64,000 nt of DNA from Macrobrachium rosenbergii (lineage: Eukaryota > Arthropoda > Malacostraca > Decapoda > Palaemonidae): contig NC_089749.1 in NCBI RefSeq assembly GCF_040412425.1, forward strand, positions 14,582,662 through 14,646,661. Reading direction: 5' to 3'. Position 1 is the stretch's first letter. Every line of letters begins with the position of its first letter. Positions 15,089-27,154 of the stretch are shown in pieces. The position numbers and the translations under genes are program-made. A model generated the notes under the pieces. That model did not search any database, had not been told where the DNA came from, and saw only the letters and a program-made list of their open reading frames with translations.

Positions 15089-15317
15089 GCCATGTAAAAA
15101 AAAAAATAGGAAAAAAGTGACATTAATCTTTCCTAGATAGTGACCCCCAAGGGTTTTAACCAGTTATGTATCTATGTATCCACCTTTGAGGCGTGTTTAT
15201 AATAGTAAAAGCCCGTTGGGGATTGCCGCAAAAACATAAACAAAAGACTGTAAATGTCATGAAGATAATGATCCCCAAAAAATACCGAGAAATTTTCCCT
15301 GTGACTTTATTACCAGC
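15089..15317 (+). mobile_element. R4 MITE-like element
   Basis: Left end CCATGTAAAAAAAAAAA, right end GTGACTTTATTACCAGC, interior GCCCGTTGGGGATTGCCGCA. Third copy of the family. Confidence 0.6.
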
Positions 15318-15407
15318 CTCCATATCTTTAAGAAATTTTATTTCTATGTTTAAGTAATTTTATTTTTAACCTCCGCCCACAATCTTGGAAGGCTAATGGT
15401 GTTTATC

Positions 15408-15411
<4 letters not shown>

Positions 15412-15458
<47 letters not shown>

Positions 15459-15575
15459 ACTAGGGAAAATGGCCAAACAGCAGTAAGGTAAGTAGGCGCT
15501 GTATATTATTTACCTACCTCACTTGAATTTTGTGGAATTACAAAGTTTGTCCTGATGATTTTAGCTCATCCGTAG

Positions 15576-15607
<32 letters not shown>

Positions 15608-15622
15608 TATATATGTATATGT

Positions 15623-15702
<80 letters not shown>

Positions 15703-15720
15703 TATATGTTATATATATAT
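15412..15720 (+). repeat. (ATT)n, (CT)n and (TA)n(TG)n tracts
   Basis: (ATT)n 15412-15457, (CT)n 15577-15601, then (TA)n(TG)n to about 15701. Confidence 0.9.
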
Positions 15721-16029
15721 TACGTATATACGTATATATATTCATAGATATAATGTGGGCGTTTATGATTTTTCAAATACCGAAGCGCCACCGACTTCCG
15801 CTCAAACGAAGCTGAACAGGGTAATTGCATCAAGTGTCCTTACATATTATACTTTGGCAATTCAACCGTTCTGGTCTCGAACAAGTAGTAATCACTTACG
15901 AAGTCCTCATTACGAACTTAACCTCCTCGTAATACCGAAAAGGACCTCCTCCTTTAATTTCGGTGGGAGTTAACGTTTTGTCGATGTACGAAGATTTCTG
16001 TACATTCCCACGGGCGACCTGACGCTGAT

Positions 16030-16460
16030 CTGACTCATCGGTAAAATATCGAGGTTAGTCTCTAATCTATCTTGACTCATCAGTGAGAGACTATTGTGAT
16101 CCATCAGCGAGGGACTATTCTGACTCATCAGTGAGACTATAGTCTATTCTGATTCATTGGTTAAATATCTAGGTTGGACTAGTCTAATCAGACTTATCTG
16201 TGAAATATCCACGTTTGACTAGTCTATTTTGACTCTTCAGTGTAATGTCTAGGTTAGACTCCAGTCTTTTCTGACACATCAGTGAAATATCCAGGTTAGA
16301 CTGTCTTCTCTGACTCATCTGTGAAATATCCAAGGTAAACTCAAGTCTGTTCTGCCTCATCAGTGAAATATCCAGGTTGGACTCTAGACTGTTCTGCCTC
16401 ATCAGTGAAATATCCAGGTTGGACTCTAGACTGTTCTGCCTCATCAGTGAAATACAGAGA
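16030..16460 (+). repeat. ~42-bp minisatellite
   Basis: Units of the type CATCAGTGAAATATCCAGGT followed by TGGACTCTAGACTGTTCTGC. Period is 42 bp in the cleanest part (16340-16450) and degenerate to the left. It creates a spurious long frame on the minus strand. Confidence 0.8.
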
Positions 16461-16599
16461 TTAGATTTTAGTCTTGGTTGTGTATCGTTTCAAAAAGTTG
16501 ATGTATTTGCTTCACGTTCATTTGTGGGCTAAGACATGTTATACGTTCTGGTTGTTAACATATTTAGAAAATAGAATAGCCTTAGACCTATGTCTAAAC

Positions 16600-16900
16600 A
16601 GCTTTAGACCTAAAAATAAATGGCTTTAGATAGCTTTAGACCTATGTGTAATGTTCCGGTTATTTGCTGTTACAACAGGTTTCATCTGTTTAAATGTGGC
16701 TTTAGACATAGCTGTAGACCTTTGTCTAAACAGCTGGTTATTTGCTGTTACATTAGGTTTATCATCTGTTTACATGTACAGTATGTGGCTTTAGGCATAT
16801 GTTGTACGTTCTGGTTATCTGCGGTTTCAATAGGTTTATCATCTCATTACTTGCATGTGGCTTTAGATATGTTATGTTTCGGGTATGTTTCAGTAGCTCT
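16600..16900 (+). repeat. Degenerate ~80-110 bp tandem repeat
   Basis: GGCTTTAGACATAG, then TTATTTGCTGTTACA, then GGTTTATCATCTGTTTAC recur three to four times with substitutions and length changes. Confidence 0.65.
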
Positions 16901-17099
16901 AGTTATTTCGGTTTATTTTTTTCTCTGAACTTCGTTCTGGTTTTTTGTTTCTGTAGGGTCGTCATATATTAGGCTTATTTGTGGTTTTGAACATTTTTTA
17001 CTGTTATTTGTTTCAACAGGTTTATCTATTTAGTCCTATTTTGTTACTAGATATTTGTTACTTTCCTTTCGTTAAGTATGTTGGAACAGTTGATTAAGA

Positions 17100-17800
17100 G
17101 TTATATTTATTTTCAATCGACGGTTTTAAGTCCTGTTCTTTTATGTTTTTTTAATTTACTTGTTTTAGTAAGTCATTTTGATCTATTGGTTTTAAATCCA
17201 ATGATTCTTTTGCGTTCAGGTATAAAATCTACTTTGTATTCTAGTGTTTTATAAATAAAATCTATGGTTTTAAATCCATTTTTTCCAGTTGGGGTAAAAA
17301 ATTCATTTTGAATTTACGTGTTTTAGTAAATCATTTAATGTATAGTTTTAAATCCAATGAGTCTTTTGTGTTTGGGTTAATCATTTTGAATTTACGTGTT
17401 TATTTAGAAATTAAATTTAATCTTTGGTTTTAAATCCAATGATTCCTTGGTGTTGGGATAAAAAATCCATTGTGAATTTACGTGTTAAATTTAGTAAATC
17501 AATTTAATCTACGGTTTTAAATCCAGTGATTCTTTTGTTTTGGGGTAAAAAATCATTATCATTTTAAACTTCACGCGTTTTAGTAAATCGGTTCAATCTA
17601 TGACGTGAATTTAGTAAATCGGTTCAATCTACGGTTTTAAATCCAATGATTCTTTCGTTTTGGGGTAAAAAATCATTTTGAATTTACGTGTTTATTTAGT
17701 AAATCAACTTAATCTACGGTTTTAAATCCAATGATTCTTTCGTTTTGGGGTAAAAAAATCATTTTGAATTTACGTGTTTATTTGCTAAATCGGACACGCG
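17100..17800 (+). repeat. ~80-100 bp tandem repeat
   Basis: GGTTTTAAATCCAATGATTC, then TTTTGGGGTAAAAAATCATT and TGAATTTACGTGTTTATTTA recur about seven times. Confidence 0.75.
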
Positions 17801-18145
17801 ATACTGGGAATTCCTAGCGACTTGATAATCCACTGTCAAGAACCCATTATATAATTTTATTTAAAATTAAATCTTAGTTTAATGTAACTTGGCTAAATTT
17901 AAGTACATTTTAAATGTAACTTGGCTAGATTTAAGTAACTTTTAGTTGAAACATGACTTTTAATATTTCCAGGTTCTCCAGAATGTCTCGCGAATCAGAC
18001 TTGTTTAAAGTTCACATAATGCTCTATCTTGTTCTATATTTGTGTGACGTAATCTTCCATACGCACTTCTTCACCAGACTGTACTTCACGTGTTGGGGGA
18101 TATTTCTCATCGTGTGCTGGTAAGATGCCAAATAAACTTGCTTCT

Positions 18146-18425
18146 TAGTTTTCTGTAAAAGAAAACTATTGTGTCCCGCTTTGTTTGTCCCTCCACCCTT
18201 CTCAGATCTTAAATTCATTGAGGCTAGAGGGCTGCAAATTGGGATGTTGATCATCCACCCTCCGATCATCAAACATACTAAATTGAAGCCCTTTAGCCTT
18301 GGTAGTTTTTATTTTATTTTTTTACTCCAAGGTTAAAGTTAGCCATAATTGCACTTGGCAGCGCTATAGGTACCAACAACATAGCCCACCACCGGACCGT
18401 GGCTGAGTTTCACGGGTCTTTGTTG
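18146..18425 (-). mobile_element. R2 foldback/MITE-like element, truncated
   Basis: Begins AGTTTTCTGTAAAAGAAAAC, contains GAGGCTAGAGGGCTGCAAAT and the inverted GATCATCCACC/GATCATCAAACAT core, and fades after 18425 without the CCGAAG end. Confidence 0.65.
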
Positions 18426-19009
18426 GAAAATCACCAGACAGAAAAATTTAACTTTTTTTCTTTTTTTTTAATAAACCCGTGTTAGTATAGCGGTGGTGGG
18501 ACAAAAGAGTTAGACCTTAGACCTTTTCGAGTTGGCAAGAACTTCAAATTTCAATTCGTTTACCAATCTTTGGTCTACGTCCAATTTTTTTTTCTAGTAG
18601 TTTAATGTGCAGAATTTGTATGTGAACATGCAAAGCTTAGTTTTTGTAAATTTACTTCATTACTGCTTCTCACAAGAGTGCAGAATTTGAATGTGAAGTT
18701 ATGAATTTTGTAAATATCTAAATTGCCATTGCATGCCTAATTAATTTTTAGTGAATATTTCAAGTTGCTATTGTATGCATAATTACTTGCACATAAATCC
18801 CTTGCTGTACAATCATACATAGGTTTACATTGCACGTACTGTCCTAACATAGTTCTTTTCCTCTGTCAGGAGGGTCGGAGGAGTGTGATACCATCATATA
18901 TGCCACAAGGACTATAACAAGAATCCTTAAGAAATTTATATAAGTTTTATCACATAAATCGAAGACGAGGAGATTGTCCACGATGGAGACAGACGAGAGT
19001 CAGGACGTT

Positions 19010-19335
19010 TAGGGAATGAAGTACTAATTTTACTGCGATTTTAACTGAATTGTTTGTATATGACTCTTTCTAATGGGCGTAGGATTTAAATGTGGGACTG
19101 AAGAACTAGTTTTACTGAGTTTTTAAACTTGTTTGTATGCGAAACTTTCCAATGGGCGTAGAATTAGATAAGGGATTGAAGTGCTAATTTTACTGAGTTT
19201 TTAACAAGATTGTTTGTATATGACACTTTCTAATGGGCGTAGGATTTAATATGGGACTGAAGTTCTAGTTTTAATGAGTTTTTAAACTGTTTGTATATGA
19301 AACTTGATAATGGGCGTGGAATTAGATACGGATTC
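19010..19335 (+). repeat. ~80-90 bp tandem repeat, four units
   Basis: GTTTGTATATGACTCTTTCT, then AATGGGCGTAGGATTTA, then GGGACTGAAGTACTAGTTTT recur four times. Confidence 0.75.
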
Positions 19336-19852
19336 ACGTTATGTCCACATTCTTGGCGACTAGCAGCAGTACAGAATATTCAAAGTTTTCTTTATACTCA
19401 GGGTATTTTGTTCTATACTTGATCCATATATTCTTTAACTTTAAATTGTATTTCAATGACTTCATTTGTTTTGTGATTATTGTACCTTAAAAACTGCTTG
19501 TAGACTTTTATGAACACTGTACCTCGCTGTATTTTTTGACAAATATACGTACTTGGCGTAAATTCTCTTAATTTATTAACAATGGTTTTGAGTGGTTGTT
19601 TTTTCTATAAACATTGTTGGCATGCAACAACACAGAAGAAAATCATGGAAATATTTGAGAAACAAAATTTTGGAAGTGCCGATAAGAAGAAAAAATCCAT
19701 ACGTTGCTTGCATAACTTCAATACAAGCGTTGAAGTTTGGTAAAATGAAAATACAGAAACGTGATAAATAAGCCCTTATACATTAAGGAAAGATTTAAAT
19801 GACGTTCCATATAAAAACAAAGATCAATTTTAAATACATGCACATGTTGTAA

Positions 19853-19985
19853 ATATCTAACCAGGGACTCTAAGGACCTAGAGAGATGCATCTAACCAGG
19901 GTGTCTCTTAGGACCTAGAGAGATGCATCTAACCAGGGTCTCTCTAAGGACCTAGAGATCTCTCTAAGGACCTAGAGAGAGAGAG
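19853..19985 (+). repeat. ~35-bp tandem repeat
   Basis: ATCTAACCAGGGTCTCTCTA followed by AGGACCTAGAGAGATGC recurs about four times. Confidence 0.7.
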
Positions 19986-20131
19986 AGCTTGCTAATCACT
20001 AATATCTAACTATAATCCCTTCTACCACAACCGGGTCTCGCTAATATCCTGGTCTTTCAATTACAGTGCTCTTCAGTGTAAAATTACATGCAACAAGTTA
20101 ATGGAATAGATAACTAAAACTAGATATTATC

Positions 20132-20340
20132 TAGCTGCAACCCCTTCCATTCCTTTTACTGTACCTCCGTTCACCTTCTCTTCCATCTTGCTCTCCACCC
20201 TCTCCTAACAATTATTTCATAGTGCAACTGCTTTGAGGTTTTCCTCCTGTTACACCTTTCAAATCTACCTACACTTAATTTCCTCTCCAGCACTGAATGA
20301 CTTCATAGTGCTTAGCCTCTAGCTTAATCTATATTCAATT
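20132..20340 (-). repeat. R3 interspersed repeat, partial
   Basis: CCATTCCTTTTACTGTACCT, then CAACTGCTTTGAGGTTTTCC and GCACTGAATGACTTCATAG match the R3 family. The outer GGTGCACTG end is missing. Confidence 0.7.
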
Positions 20341-20465
20341 CAATAAATTGAGCAATAGTTGTTTCGAAATGCTGTACCCTGTAAACATTGTTTAAATTCT
20401 ATATTCAATTCAATAAATGAGCAATACTTTTTTCGAAATGCTGAACCCTGAGAACATTCAATTAT
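20325..20465 (+). repeat. Two-unit tandem duplication
   Basis: TATTCAATTCAATAAATGAG, then TTTCGAAATGCTGAACCCTG occurs twice about 69 bp apart. Confidence 0.6.
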
Positions 20466-21093
20466 AAGGCAATAGTCTACCATGCCAGCTTAGAAAACTG
20501 CCAAGTATTGAAGGATTGGATAATAAAAACTTCTATATTGATACGGTATAACGAATTAAAAAAATAAAAATAAAACAACTAATTTTCTGGGAGCGCAAGA
20601 TTACATTAATCTCGCATCAGTAACAGGAGGAACCTAGGGTGAAATAACCTTTATGGTTTTTCAAGTAGACATTAATCAAACGAGATGTGTACTACAAGGG
20701 AAAATGCAATATCAAGCGTGTCTCACGGGTACAACGTAATTTATATAAGAGGAAAGGAGGCTATGGATATATAGCTCTTCTGACAGAGAAAGGTAATAAC
20801 GCTGAACGCGCGCCGGAAGTTTTTGCCATGGAGTTCGATACTTCTTCGCAAATGCGCTCTCAATTCCGATCTCGTACAGTGCAGTGGATGGCAGGCAAAT
20901 ATCGGAGTACAGGCCTTGGAAATACGAGCCACTTTCGTGTGCTTGTTTAATTTCACCATCTAACCTAGAGTACTTGGTACGTTCTACTTTGTGTTCAACT
21001 CTTAATCCAAAATTTGTCTTGAGAATACCTATTGCTTTTGTTAACTTTTAATTGTATGTCAGGTCTCAAATGATATCCAAGGTTTCTGTCTTG

Positions 21094-21155
21094 TTAGAAT
21101 AGAATGGAATATAGAATTTAGGCCAAAAGCCAAGGGCTGAGACCTATAATTCCTT
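21094..21155 (+). repeat. R3 repeat, end fragment
   Basis: GAATGGAATATAGAATTTAG followed by GCCAAAAGCCAAGGGCTGAG is the conserved start of R3. Only ~60 bp remain. Confidence 0.6.
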
Positions 21156-21889
21156 TTTGTTACGCCATATCCCAGTACAGTACTGCTTTTCCAGTAGACT
21201 GATGTACACTGACTGTCTAAGCCTTCTAAAGTACAGTTTCTGTTGGTTCAAATTATTTCAAATTCAGTTGCAAAAGGTTCACTATATCTTTTTTTAGGAG
21301 GCTTTACCGTATTGAACCTGAAGTACTCTGTCAACTTCTTTGTTGGGTGCTTTTAATTTCAGCTTTAGCGTGGCAATGACAAGTCGATAATCACCGACAT
21401 CTGGTACCATGTAGCTCCTAACATTCCTAAGCGTTCTTTTTTCTCTTTTGATTAATAGCTGTGTAATCTGTTTGATTTCTATGACAGCCGTCTGGAGATG
21501 TACAAATGCATCGTCCTTATGATGGAAGAGTTCCCCAATTACAAAGTTAATGAATTGCGCCCTTTTTTTTTTTGCTTGCAGTTTTCACCGTGCCTTCCTT
21601 GCCTGCAAAGTCCTCCGTACCTTCATTGGTTCTACCAGCCTTCTCTTTCATATATCAAACAGTAATTCACAGTTCATTCTAGTATTTCACCCATAACATT
21701 CCGCGGTTGTCTGTAAAGGTCTTATCTGATTTGTTCAAACTTCGTTCGTTGGTGCACAACATACAACAGTACTCCCAATACACTTTCGATTCAAACCTTT
21801 CAAGCGATAGTCTTTTACTCACTGTTATCCAGTCAGTCAGTCAGTGTCTTTTCTGTACTTAGCATTAAGATCATGCCTGATCATGTCAA

Positions 21890-22240
21890 GATTAGCGAAC
21901 CCGTTTACAGCAGTGTTCGCTATTCTTTACAAGGAGATTATTGGGTTCGTTATTCTTTACATGGGAATAATCGATTCGCTGTTTTAGACATGAACACTTC
22001 GGTACCAGACATTTGATCCCCCAGGGTCTAGTACTAAACAAGACGAAATACATTTAACACCCCCGGGCTAGTACTAAACATGGAGAAACAGTGTAGATGA
22101 ATCACGGTTTCGCCGCGTTTAGTACTAGCCCTCATGTGGAATTGGAGTTCGGACCAGAAAGGGTTGGCGATTCTTTACAAGGGGACCATTGGGTTCACTG
22201 TTCTTGACATGAAGATGTTGGGTTCGCTAATCTTGACATG
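21890..22240 (+). repeat. Degenerate short repeats
   Basis: GGGTTCGTTATTCTTTACAT-like and CTAGTACTAAACA-like motifs recur several times. No gene seen. Confidence 0.5.
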
Positions 22241-22585
22241 ATCCGATCATGCCTGCTTCAATTCCAAATCCATTTGCTCTCCCTGAATACACACATTCCT
22301 TACATCCAGTCTTTCTTTTCCCCATTCCTTATCACTACGATTCACAGCAAAGATGTCCTACCCACATTTCTGTGGCATCTTTCCATATAGATCCACATTC
22401 CTACATTCCAGTTTTATTTCCACCTCGACGTATTTATTCGAGGACAATCTCAACACCAGAAGTGCCCCGGATGTAAAGTCTGTTTGTACCCAACTGCAGT
22501 TTGAATAAATTTATCGATTATCATTATGTTTTAATAGCGTCCCTACAGAATACAAACCTTAGATGCCAATTATGCTTACTGCATT

Positions 22586-22851
22586 GAACTGAATATAGAA
22601 TTTAGACCAAAGACCAAACATTGGTACCTATGATGTCATTCAGCGCTTTAATGGATACTGACAGCACAAGGTTTGAAAGGTGTAACAGAAGGAAAACCTT
22701 GCAGTTGTAATACGAATCAATTGATAGGAGAGGGTGAAAAGTAAGATGAAAGAGAATATGAAAGGCAGGAGGTAGAGTAAAAGGAGCGGAAGGGGTTGCT
22801 TACAGCACACCGAATGAGGTGCTCTGATGACACTAACCCCCTACGGGGTTA
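22586..22851 (+). repeat. R3 repeat, near full length
   Basis: From GAATATAGAATTTAGACCAA to CCGAATGAGGTGCTCTGATG and CCCCCTACGGGG. Several diverged blocks inside. Confidence 0.7.
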
Positions 22852-23214
22852 TTATGTTTACTGGAATATAATGGCTTTATGTCGATGGTTATATTTTTGT
22901 GTATTAATTTTCAAATATTTCAATACTTGAGGTCAAGTTGCATGAAGGAACGAACAAAATCCGAGACAGACGGGAGATACCACCAAAGCAATAGAAGCCT
23001 CTGACCCTTAAGTAGTGTTAAGCAGTTATAACAACGTAATGCTTTAACTTTGATTTTCCTAATGTTGTCGATAACATTTAGTAGCGCTTGTCCAAATACA
23101 GACGGCTTGTTTTTAAGTCAAGAAGTAACAGTTTTACTGTAATCAATACTAAGCAGAAGTAACTCAGCGTTGCAATCAATATTTTACCACCGCTGCAATT
23201 TTGATTTATAAGAC

Positions 23215-23410
23215 TTCACAACCAAGCTGATATCAACTTCTTAAGACTTTAATAATAATAAATCCTATACATTGAACCAATTTGACTCCTTGGTGCCAGG
23301 AGCAATTGCATAATAGAACCAGGCTGATATCAACTTAAGACTTAATAGTAAATCCTATACATTGAACCAATTTGACTTTGGTGCCAGGAGCAGTTGCATA
23401 ATAGAAGTTA
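23215..23410 (+). repeat. ~100-bp tandem duplication
   Basis: AGCTGATATCAACTTCTTAA through GAGCAATTGCATAATAGAA is repeated as GGCTGATATCAACTTAAGAC through GAGCAGTTGCATAATAGAA. Confidence 0.8.
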
Positions 23411-24136
23411 AAAATGATTATACATTTTCCATTAAAATTTATACTTACTTTCAGGTTTCCACCCTTTACACCTTTGGAAAATTAGAAATTAAAACAGCCG
23501 ATATGAAAAAGTTCCTAAAAAAATTATGCTGGGATATAATGATTAAGAAATTAGTAAGAGTATATGAAAAATTGATTGGGGAAATGAACAAGATAAATCA
23601 CGTCTATAGCACTTATATTTTCCTCCAGTAAACAAGTATCAGTCAGTCGTCGTTACAATCACAAGTACCAGTACGTAGAAACTTCAAATATACCAAGTTT
23701 TGAAACTTGAAAACTAAAATTGGTGTGGATTACAGTCCATAAAAAATGTAAAACAGTCCCAGTGAAATAAACAGCTCGAAACACGCTCTATTTTAGCAGG
23801 CGTGTGGGAACTTAGGAGGCCATTGGGGCAATCTGAGACAAAGTGATTAAAAAACAAGAGACTGTAAGAGTTAAACTCTAAAATGTAAAACAATATCTCG
23901 AGTCTTAAAATAACCATCGGTACAAATTTCTTCAGTTATCCAACTAACTTCCTAAAAAAAAAAAAAAAGAAATCACAATTTGTCTTAAAATAACTTTCAG
24001 TACTTTCTAGTTAAGTTGACCAAAATTTACAGCCGAGAAAATCCTGGTTAATTTAAGCTTACTGGTCGTAAAATGCCTTCTATTCAGCAAAACTACACAC
24101 TCCAAGATTCTTCATTATCAGCAGAAGCAGCAGTCG

Positions 24137-24541
24137 TCAAAGCTCCATCAATTCAGGGTTACCACCGTCAGCGGGTTCTTGATTACCACCATCAGCGGGT
24201 TCTTGATTACCACCATCAGCGGGTTCTTGATTACCACCATCAGCGGGTTCTTGATCGTCATTGCCAGGAACTGGAACAGCCGCTACAGGAACACCAGCTG
24301 CGATGTCTTCCCCTCCATGCCCTGCAAGCACTCTCAAAGCCTCGTTTTCGGCCTTCAGCAAGTTGTACTGCTCGCGCAGACCGAGCATCTTGTCCTTCAG
24401 TTGCATGATCTCCTCCTGGATGCAGGATTTCAGACGGGATATTGCGAGATCGACGGTGTCGTCTATGTTTTTCTCTATGGACGCAACGGCGCGCTCCCCT
24501 TCGGTGGCGGAAGGTCCGACGGTTCTGTATGGTCCGGGCAT
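24137..24541 (-). CDS. TSC22-domain protein, single exon, with octapeptide-repeat tail (TSC22-like A)
   Basis: A 134-aa intronless frame. Residues ~20-75 match the TSC22/GILZ/bunched domain: a TSC-box reading IEKNIDDTVDLAISRLK, then CIQEEIMQLK, then a short leucine zipper with LLKAENEALR. TSC22-domain proteins are known to dimerise through this region and act as transcription modulators. Residues ~95-128 are four copies of QEPADGGN, encoded by a 24-base minisatellite, and the protein ends in PELMEL. It is close to the size of short TSC22 isoforms, but the repeat tail is unusual. The start is the first ATG, 6 bases from a tandemly duplicated 140-bp leader. A TTTATAAC box lies about 45 bases upstream. 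It is the most proximal of four similar single-exon genes in the window. The domain call is strong; whether the gene is expressed is unknown. Confidence 0.8.
   Translation of the reverse strand: MPGPYRTVGPSATEGERAVASIEKNIDDTVDLAISRLKSCIQEEIMQLKDKMLGLREQYNLLKAENEALRVLAGHGGEDIAAGVPVAAVPVPGNDDQEPADGGNQEPADGGNQEPADGGNQEPADGGNPELMEL
24159..24254 (-). repeat. Coding minisatellite, 4 x 24 bp (QEPADGGN repeats)
   Basis: Four 24-base units, nearly identical, lie inside the TSC22-like A frame. The period is a multiple of three, so copy-number change would keep the frame and vary tail length. Confidence 0.9.
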
Positions 24542-24546
24542 TGTAT

Positions 24547-24826
24547 TTCGTTAGTTAACTCCACGCCGGGAAAGGCCTCGAAGTTATAAACCCTCTGGAA
24601 AACGCGTCTGTGGCGACAACTCGTTTAGGCCTGGTACTAGGTCCTCTAATGCCCCTTGGAACTAAAATGTCTCTAGACTCTTCAACTTCGTTAGTTAACT
24701 CCACGCCGGGAAAGGCCTCCAAGTTATAAACCCTCTGGAAAACGCGTCTGTGGCGACAACTCGTTTAGGCCTGGTACTAGGTCCTCTAATGCCCCTTGGA
24801 ATTAAAATATCTCCAGACTCTTCAGC
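24547..24826 (-). promoter_or_regulatory. Tandem duplication (2 x 140 bp) of the leader/promoter of TSC22-like A
   Basis: 24547-24686 and 24687-24826 are nearly identical by eye (shared start TTCGTTAGTTAACTCC). On the minus strand each copy holds a TATA-like TTTATAAC (complement of 24583-24590 and 24723-24730). The proximal copy lies directly in front of the start codon at 24541, so the duplication may give two alternative core promoters. Core promoter function is inferred from position. Confidence 0.6.
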
Positions 24827-25340
24827 TGGGTCTAGCAAACTCATAACTGAAGAGACAGCAAGCTAAATGTCGACTTAGTTTTACCCAACGTGCGGTATTC
24901 TGAGATAGAGCTAATGGCCTATTTCGTTGTAATTGCTTGTTTAGGGTTAATACTATTCAGTGGACCAGTTCCGAGTTTTCTAGATTAAAGACGCATCTAA
25001 TGCTTAGGCTAGTTATTGGTGCAACTATATAATTTGCATTCTGATATCTCCAAAGCTTATAAAAATTACATAAGGTTATCCATTTCAAATTGTTCTGTTA
25101 AAAAATGCAAATTTGCCAATTCATTACAGACATTTAAGGGGTGGTTGATTTACGTCATATTTTGAAGTTCCTTAAGGAAATGAGAATTTTCAGTACCCTT
25201 CTTTTCCATGCTTCTCTTAAATGTTTCATATATAAATAATTCAGTTATTTCTCTATGCCTCAGAAAAGATATTATAAGCATGTCACTGGCCTATTGCAAA
25301 GGGGGTCGAATAAGTGAGGGTGATTGTATTGACATAAACA

Positions 25341-25354
25341 TATTATTATTATTA

Positions 25355-25400
<46 letters not shown>
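25341..25400 (+). repeat. (ATT)n microsatellite
   Basis: (ATT)n with two G interruptions. Confidence 0.9.
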
Positions 25401-25714
25401 CGTCGTTGTTGTTGAAAGTTATTGCTGCATCCAGTTTATATAGCTTTCTGTACAAATTATCCAGGTAGAGAACACGGATATCACGGAAGAAAAACCTTAT
25501 AGTTTTCTGTACATGTATATTACGGGCGTTATGAGGTTTGCTGTCAATTCCCAAGGTAAACATTTCACAAGGGGTCTCTCGATAAAAAAAAAAAATAAGT
25601 TCGTTATTGCTTCTCCCTTCCAGTTCCCAGAATTACTCGATCAATCATCTTCCGCCAATTTCCGTTTTATTATTTTTCATGATCTCTCGTTATCATTCCC
25701 TATATAAGTTTTAT

Positions 25715-25795
25715 TCTGATACCCTGGTGCCTGGAATTTCTCGCCTAGAAATTACTGGTGCCTGGAATTACTCGCCTAGAAATTAGTGCTCTGGA
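25715..25795 (+). repeat. ~34-bp tandem repeat
   Basis: CTGGTGCCTGGAATTTCTCG then CCTAGAAATTA, two and a half units. Confidence 0.65.
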
Positions 25796-26025
25796 ATAAC
25801 TATATCTTGTGATTTTACTAAGATGTATAAACTGTCAGGTTTAGAGGGGTTATGCTTGCGTAAAGAAATGCCTGTGTATACTGTGTTAATGTATGCTGTA
25901 TCCATATTGCAAATACTGTAATTGTAAGTAATGTAAGTTTAATCCTTTCAATAAAAAGTAAAAAAAAAAATGTGTCATTTTAGTTTTGCTGTCATCGTTG
26001 GTATTAGATTAACAGGGCCGGTTGA

Positions 26026-26337
26026 CAGCACCCCCGTAGGAAGAGTAGTGCCGTCATGCGCTTCACATGGTGCACTGTAGGCATTACTCAAGGTTCTCTG
26101 CAGCGTTCCTTTGGCCCCTAGCTGCAATTTCTTTCATCCATTTACTGTACCTCCTTTCATATTCTCCTTTTTCCATCTTACTTTCCACCCTCTCCTCACA
26201 ATTGTTTCGTAGTGCAACTGCGAGGTTTTCCTCCTGTTACACCTTTTAAACCCCTTACTCTCAATTTCCCTTTCAGCGCTGAATGACCTCGTAGGTCCTA
26301 GTGCTTGGCCGCTGGTCTACATTATACATTCCATTCC
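26026..26337 (-). repeat. R3 repeat, near full length
   Basis: Minus-strand copy: CCCCGTAGGAAGAGTAGTGC, TCAAGGTTCTCTGCAGCGTT, CGCTGAATGACCTCGTAGGT, TACATTCCATTCC. Confidence 0.75.
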
Positions 26338-26987
26338 TGTTGACAGCATGACATCTGGCCTGGTGAGCAGTCCATCTTATGATGCAAGACAAAGGCTATA
26401 GACTCTAGGAAATAGTATGGTTCAAAGTTTGCTCAAGGGATGTTGGTGTTATTGTCAAGCTAAGATAGAGTAGTGTTGACATACGTTCCTTTATCTTAAG
26501 ATGCGTTTTATGTGTTTTCTTTGACACCGTTAAGTGGTTGACTGAAAGAATCATATCAACATCATTCTTCAGGTTTTTCAAAACGATTCGTTTGATTTCT
26601 AACAAGGAGATTTAATTAAAAGTTTCTGTTCCAGAAACAAAATAATTACCGGAGCTGGTAAGCAAGGCAACACAGAAATTTACCACATAGCTTCACAAAT
26701 TGAACATGATGGTCGATGTTCTTGGGATTAAACTAATAGACCAGCCCCTTATCGACCGTGAGTGACCTGTGAAGGAGTTACGATAGTAAATGGAGCAGAT
26801 AAGGATATGACTGGTATGATATTTCCTAAGATGAAACAAAGGAATTTGTTTTACCTAATTTATATGGAGAAAATTTACGCTCCTTTAATTTTTTTCTCAT
26901 TCATTCCAAAGCATTTTTGATGTGTGAAAATGTGAAAATACTGAACATTTTTAATTGATTACACTGCACATGTGCACACAGACGCAA

Positions 26988-27154
<167 letters not shown>

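Larger units (their letters stand above)
20466..22585. other. Unassigned DNA
   Basis: Frames of 70-90 codons at 20687-20959 and 22249-22476 lack motifs and splice context. Nothing else besides the R3 fragment and short repeats listed. Confidence 0.4.
24827..26025. other. Unassigned AT-rich DNA upstream of TSC22-like A
   Basis: Contains (ATT)n and a 34-bp repeat. CAATAAAAAGTAAAAAAAAAA at 25949-25968 looks like the 3' end of a polyadenylated insertion on the plus strand. Confidence 0.35.

Noticed and set aside
16184..16444. 86-codon minus-strand frame with NSLESNLDISLM repeats
   Set aside because: Product of the 42-bp minisatellite, whose period is a multiple of three; no start or splice context.
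18475..18500. tRNA-Asp-like 5' end (GTTAGTATAGCGGT)
   Set aside because: No box B or acceptor stem pairing follows; at most a SINE head relic.
20687..20959. Overlapping 70-90 codon frames on both strands
   Set aside because: No motif, no splice sites, no repeat support; typical of chance frames in a GC-richer patch.
24073..24589. Plus-strand frames with HHQRVLDY repeats
   Set aside because: Antisense shadows of the TSC22-like A gene and its 24-bp minisatellite.
24547..24826. Direct repeats considered as a CRISPR array or satellite
   Set aside because: Only two units, no regular short spacers, eukaryotic context.
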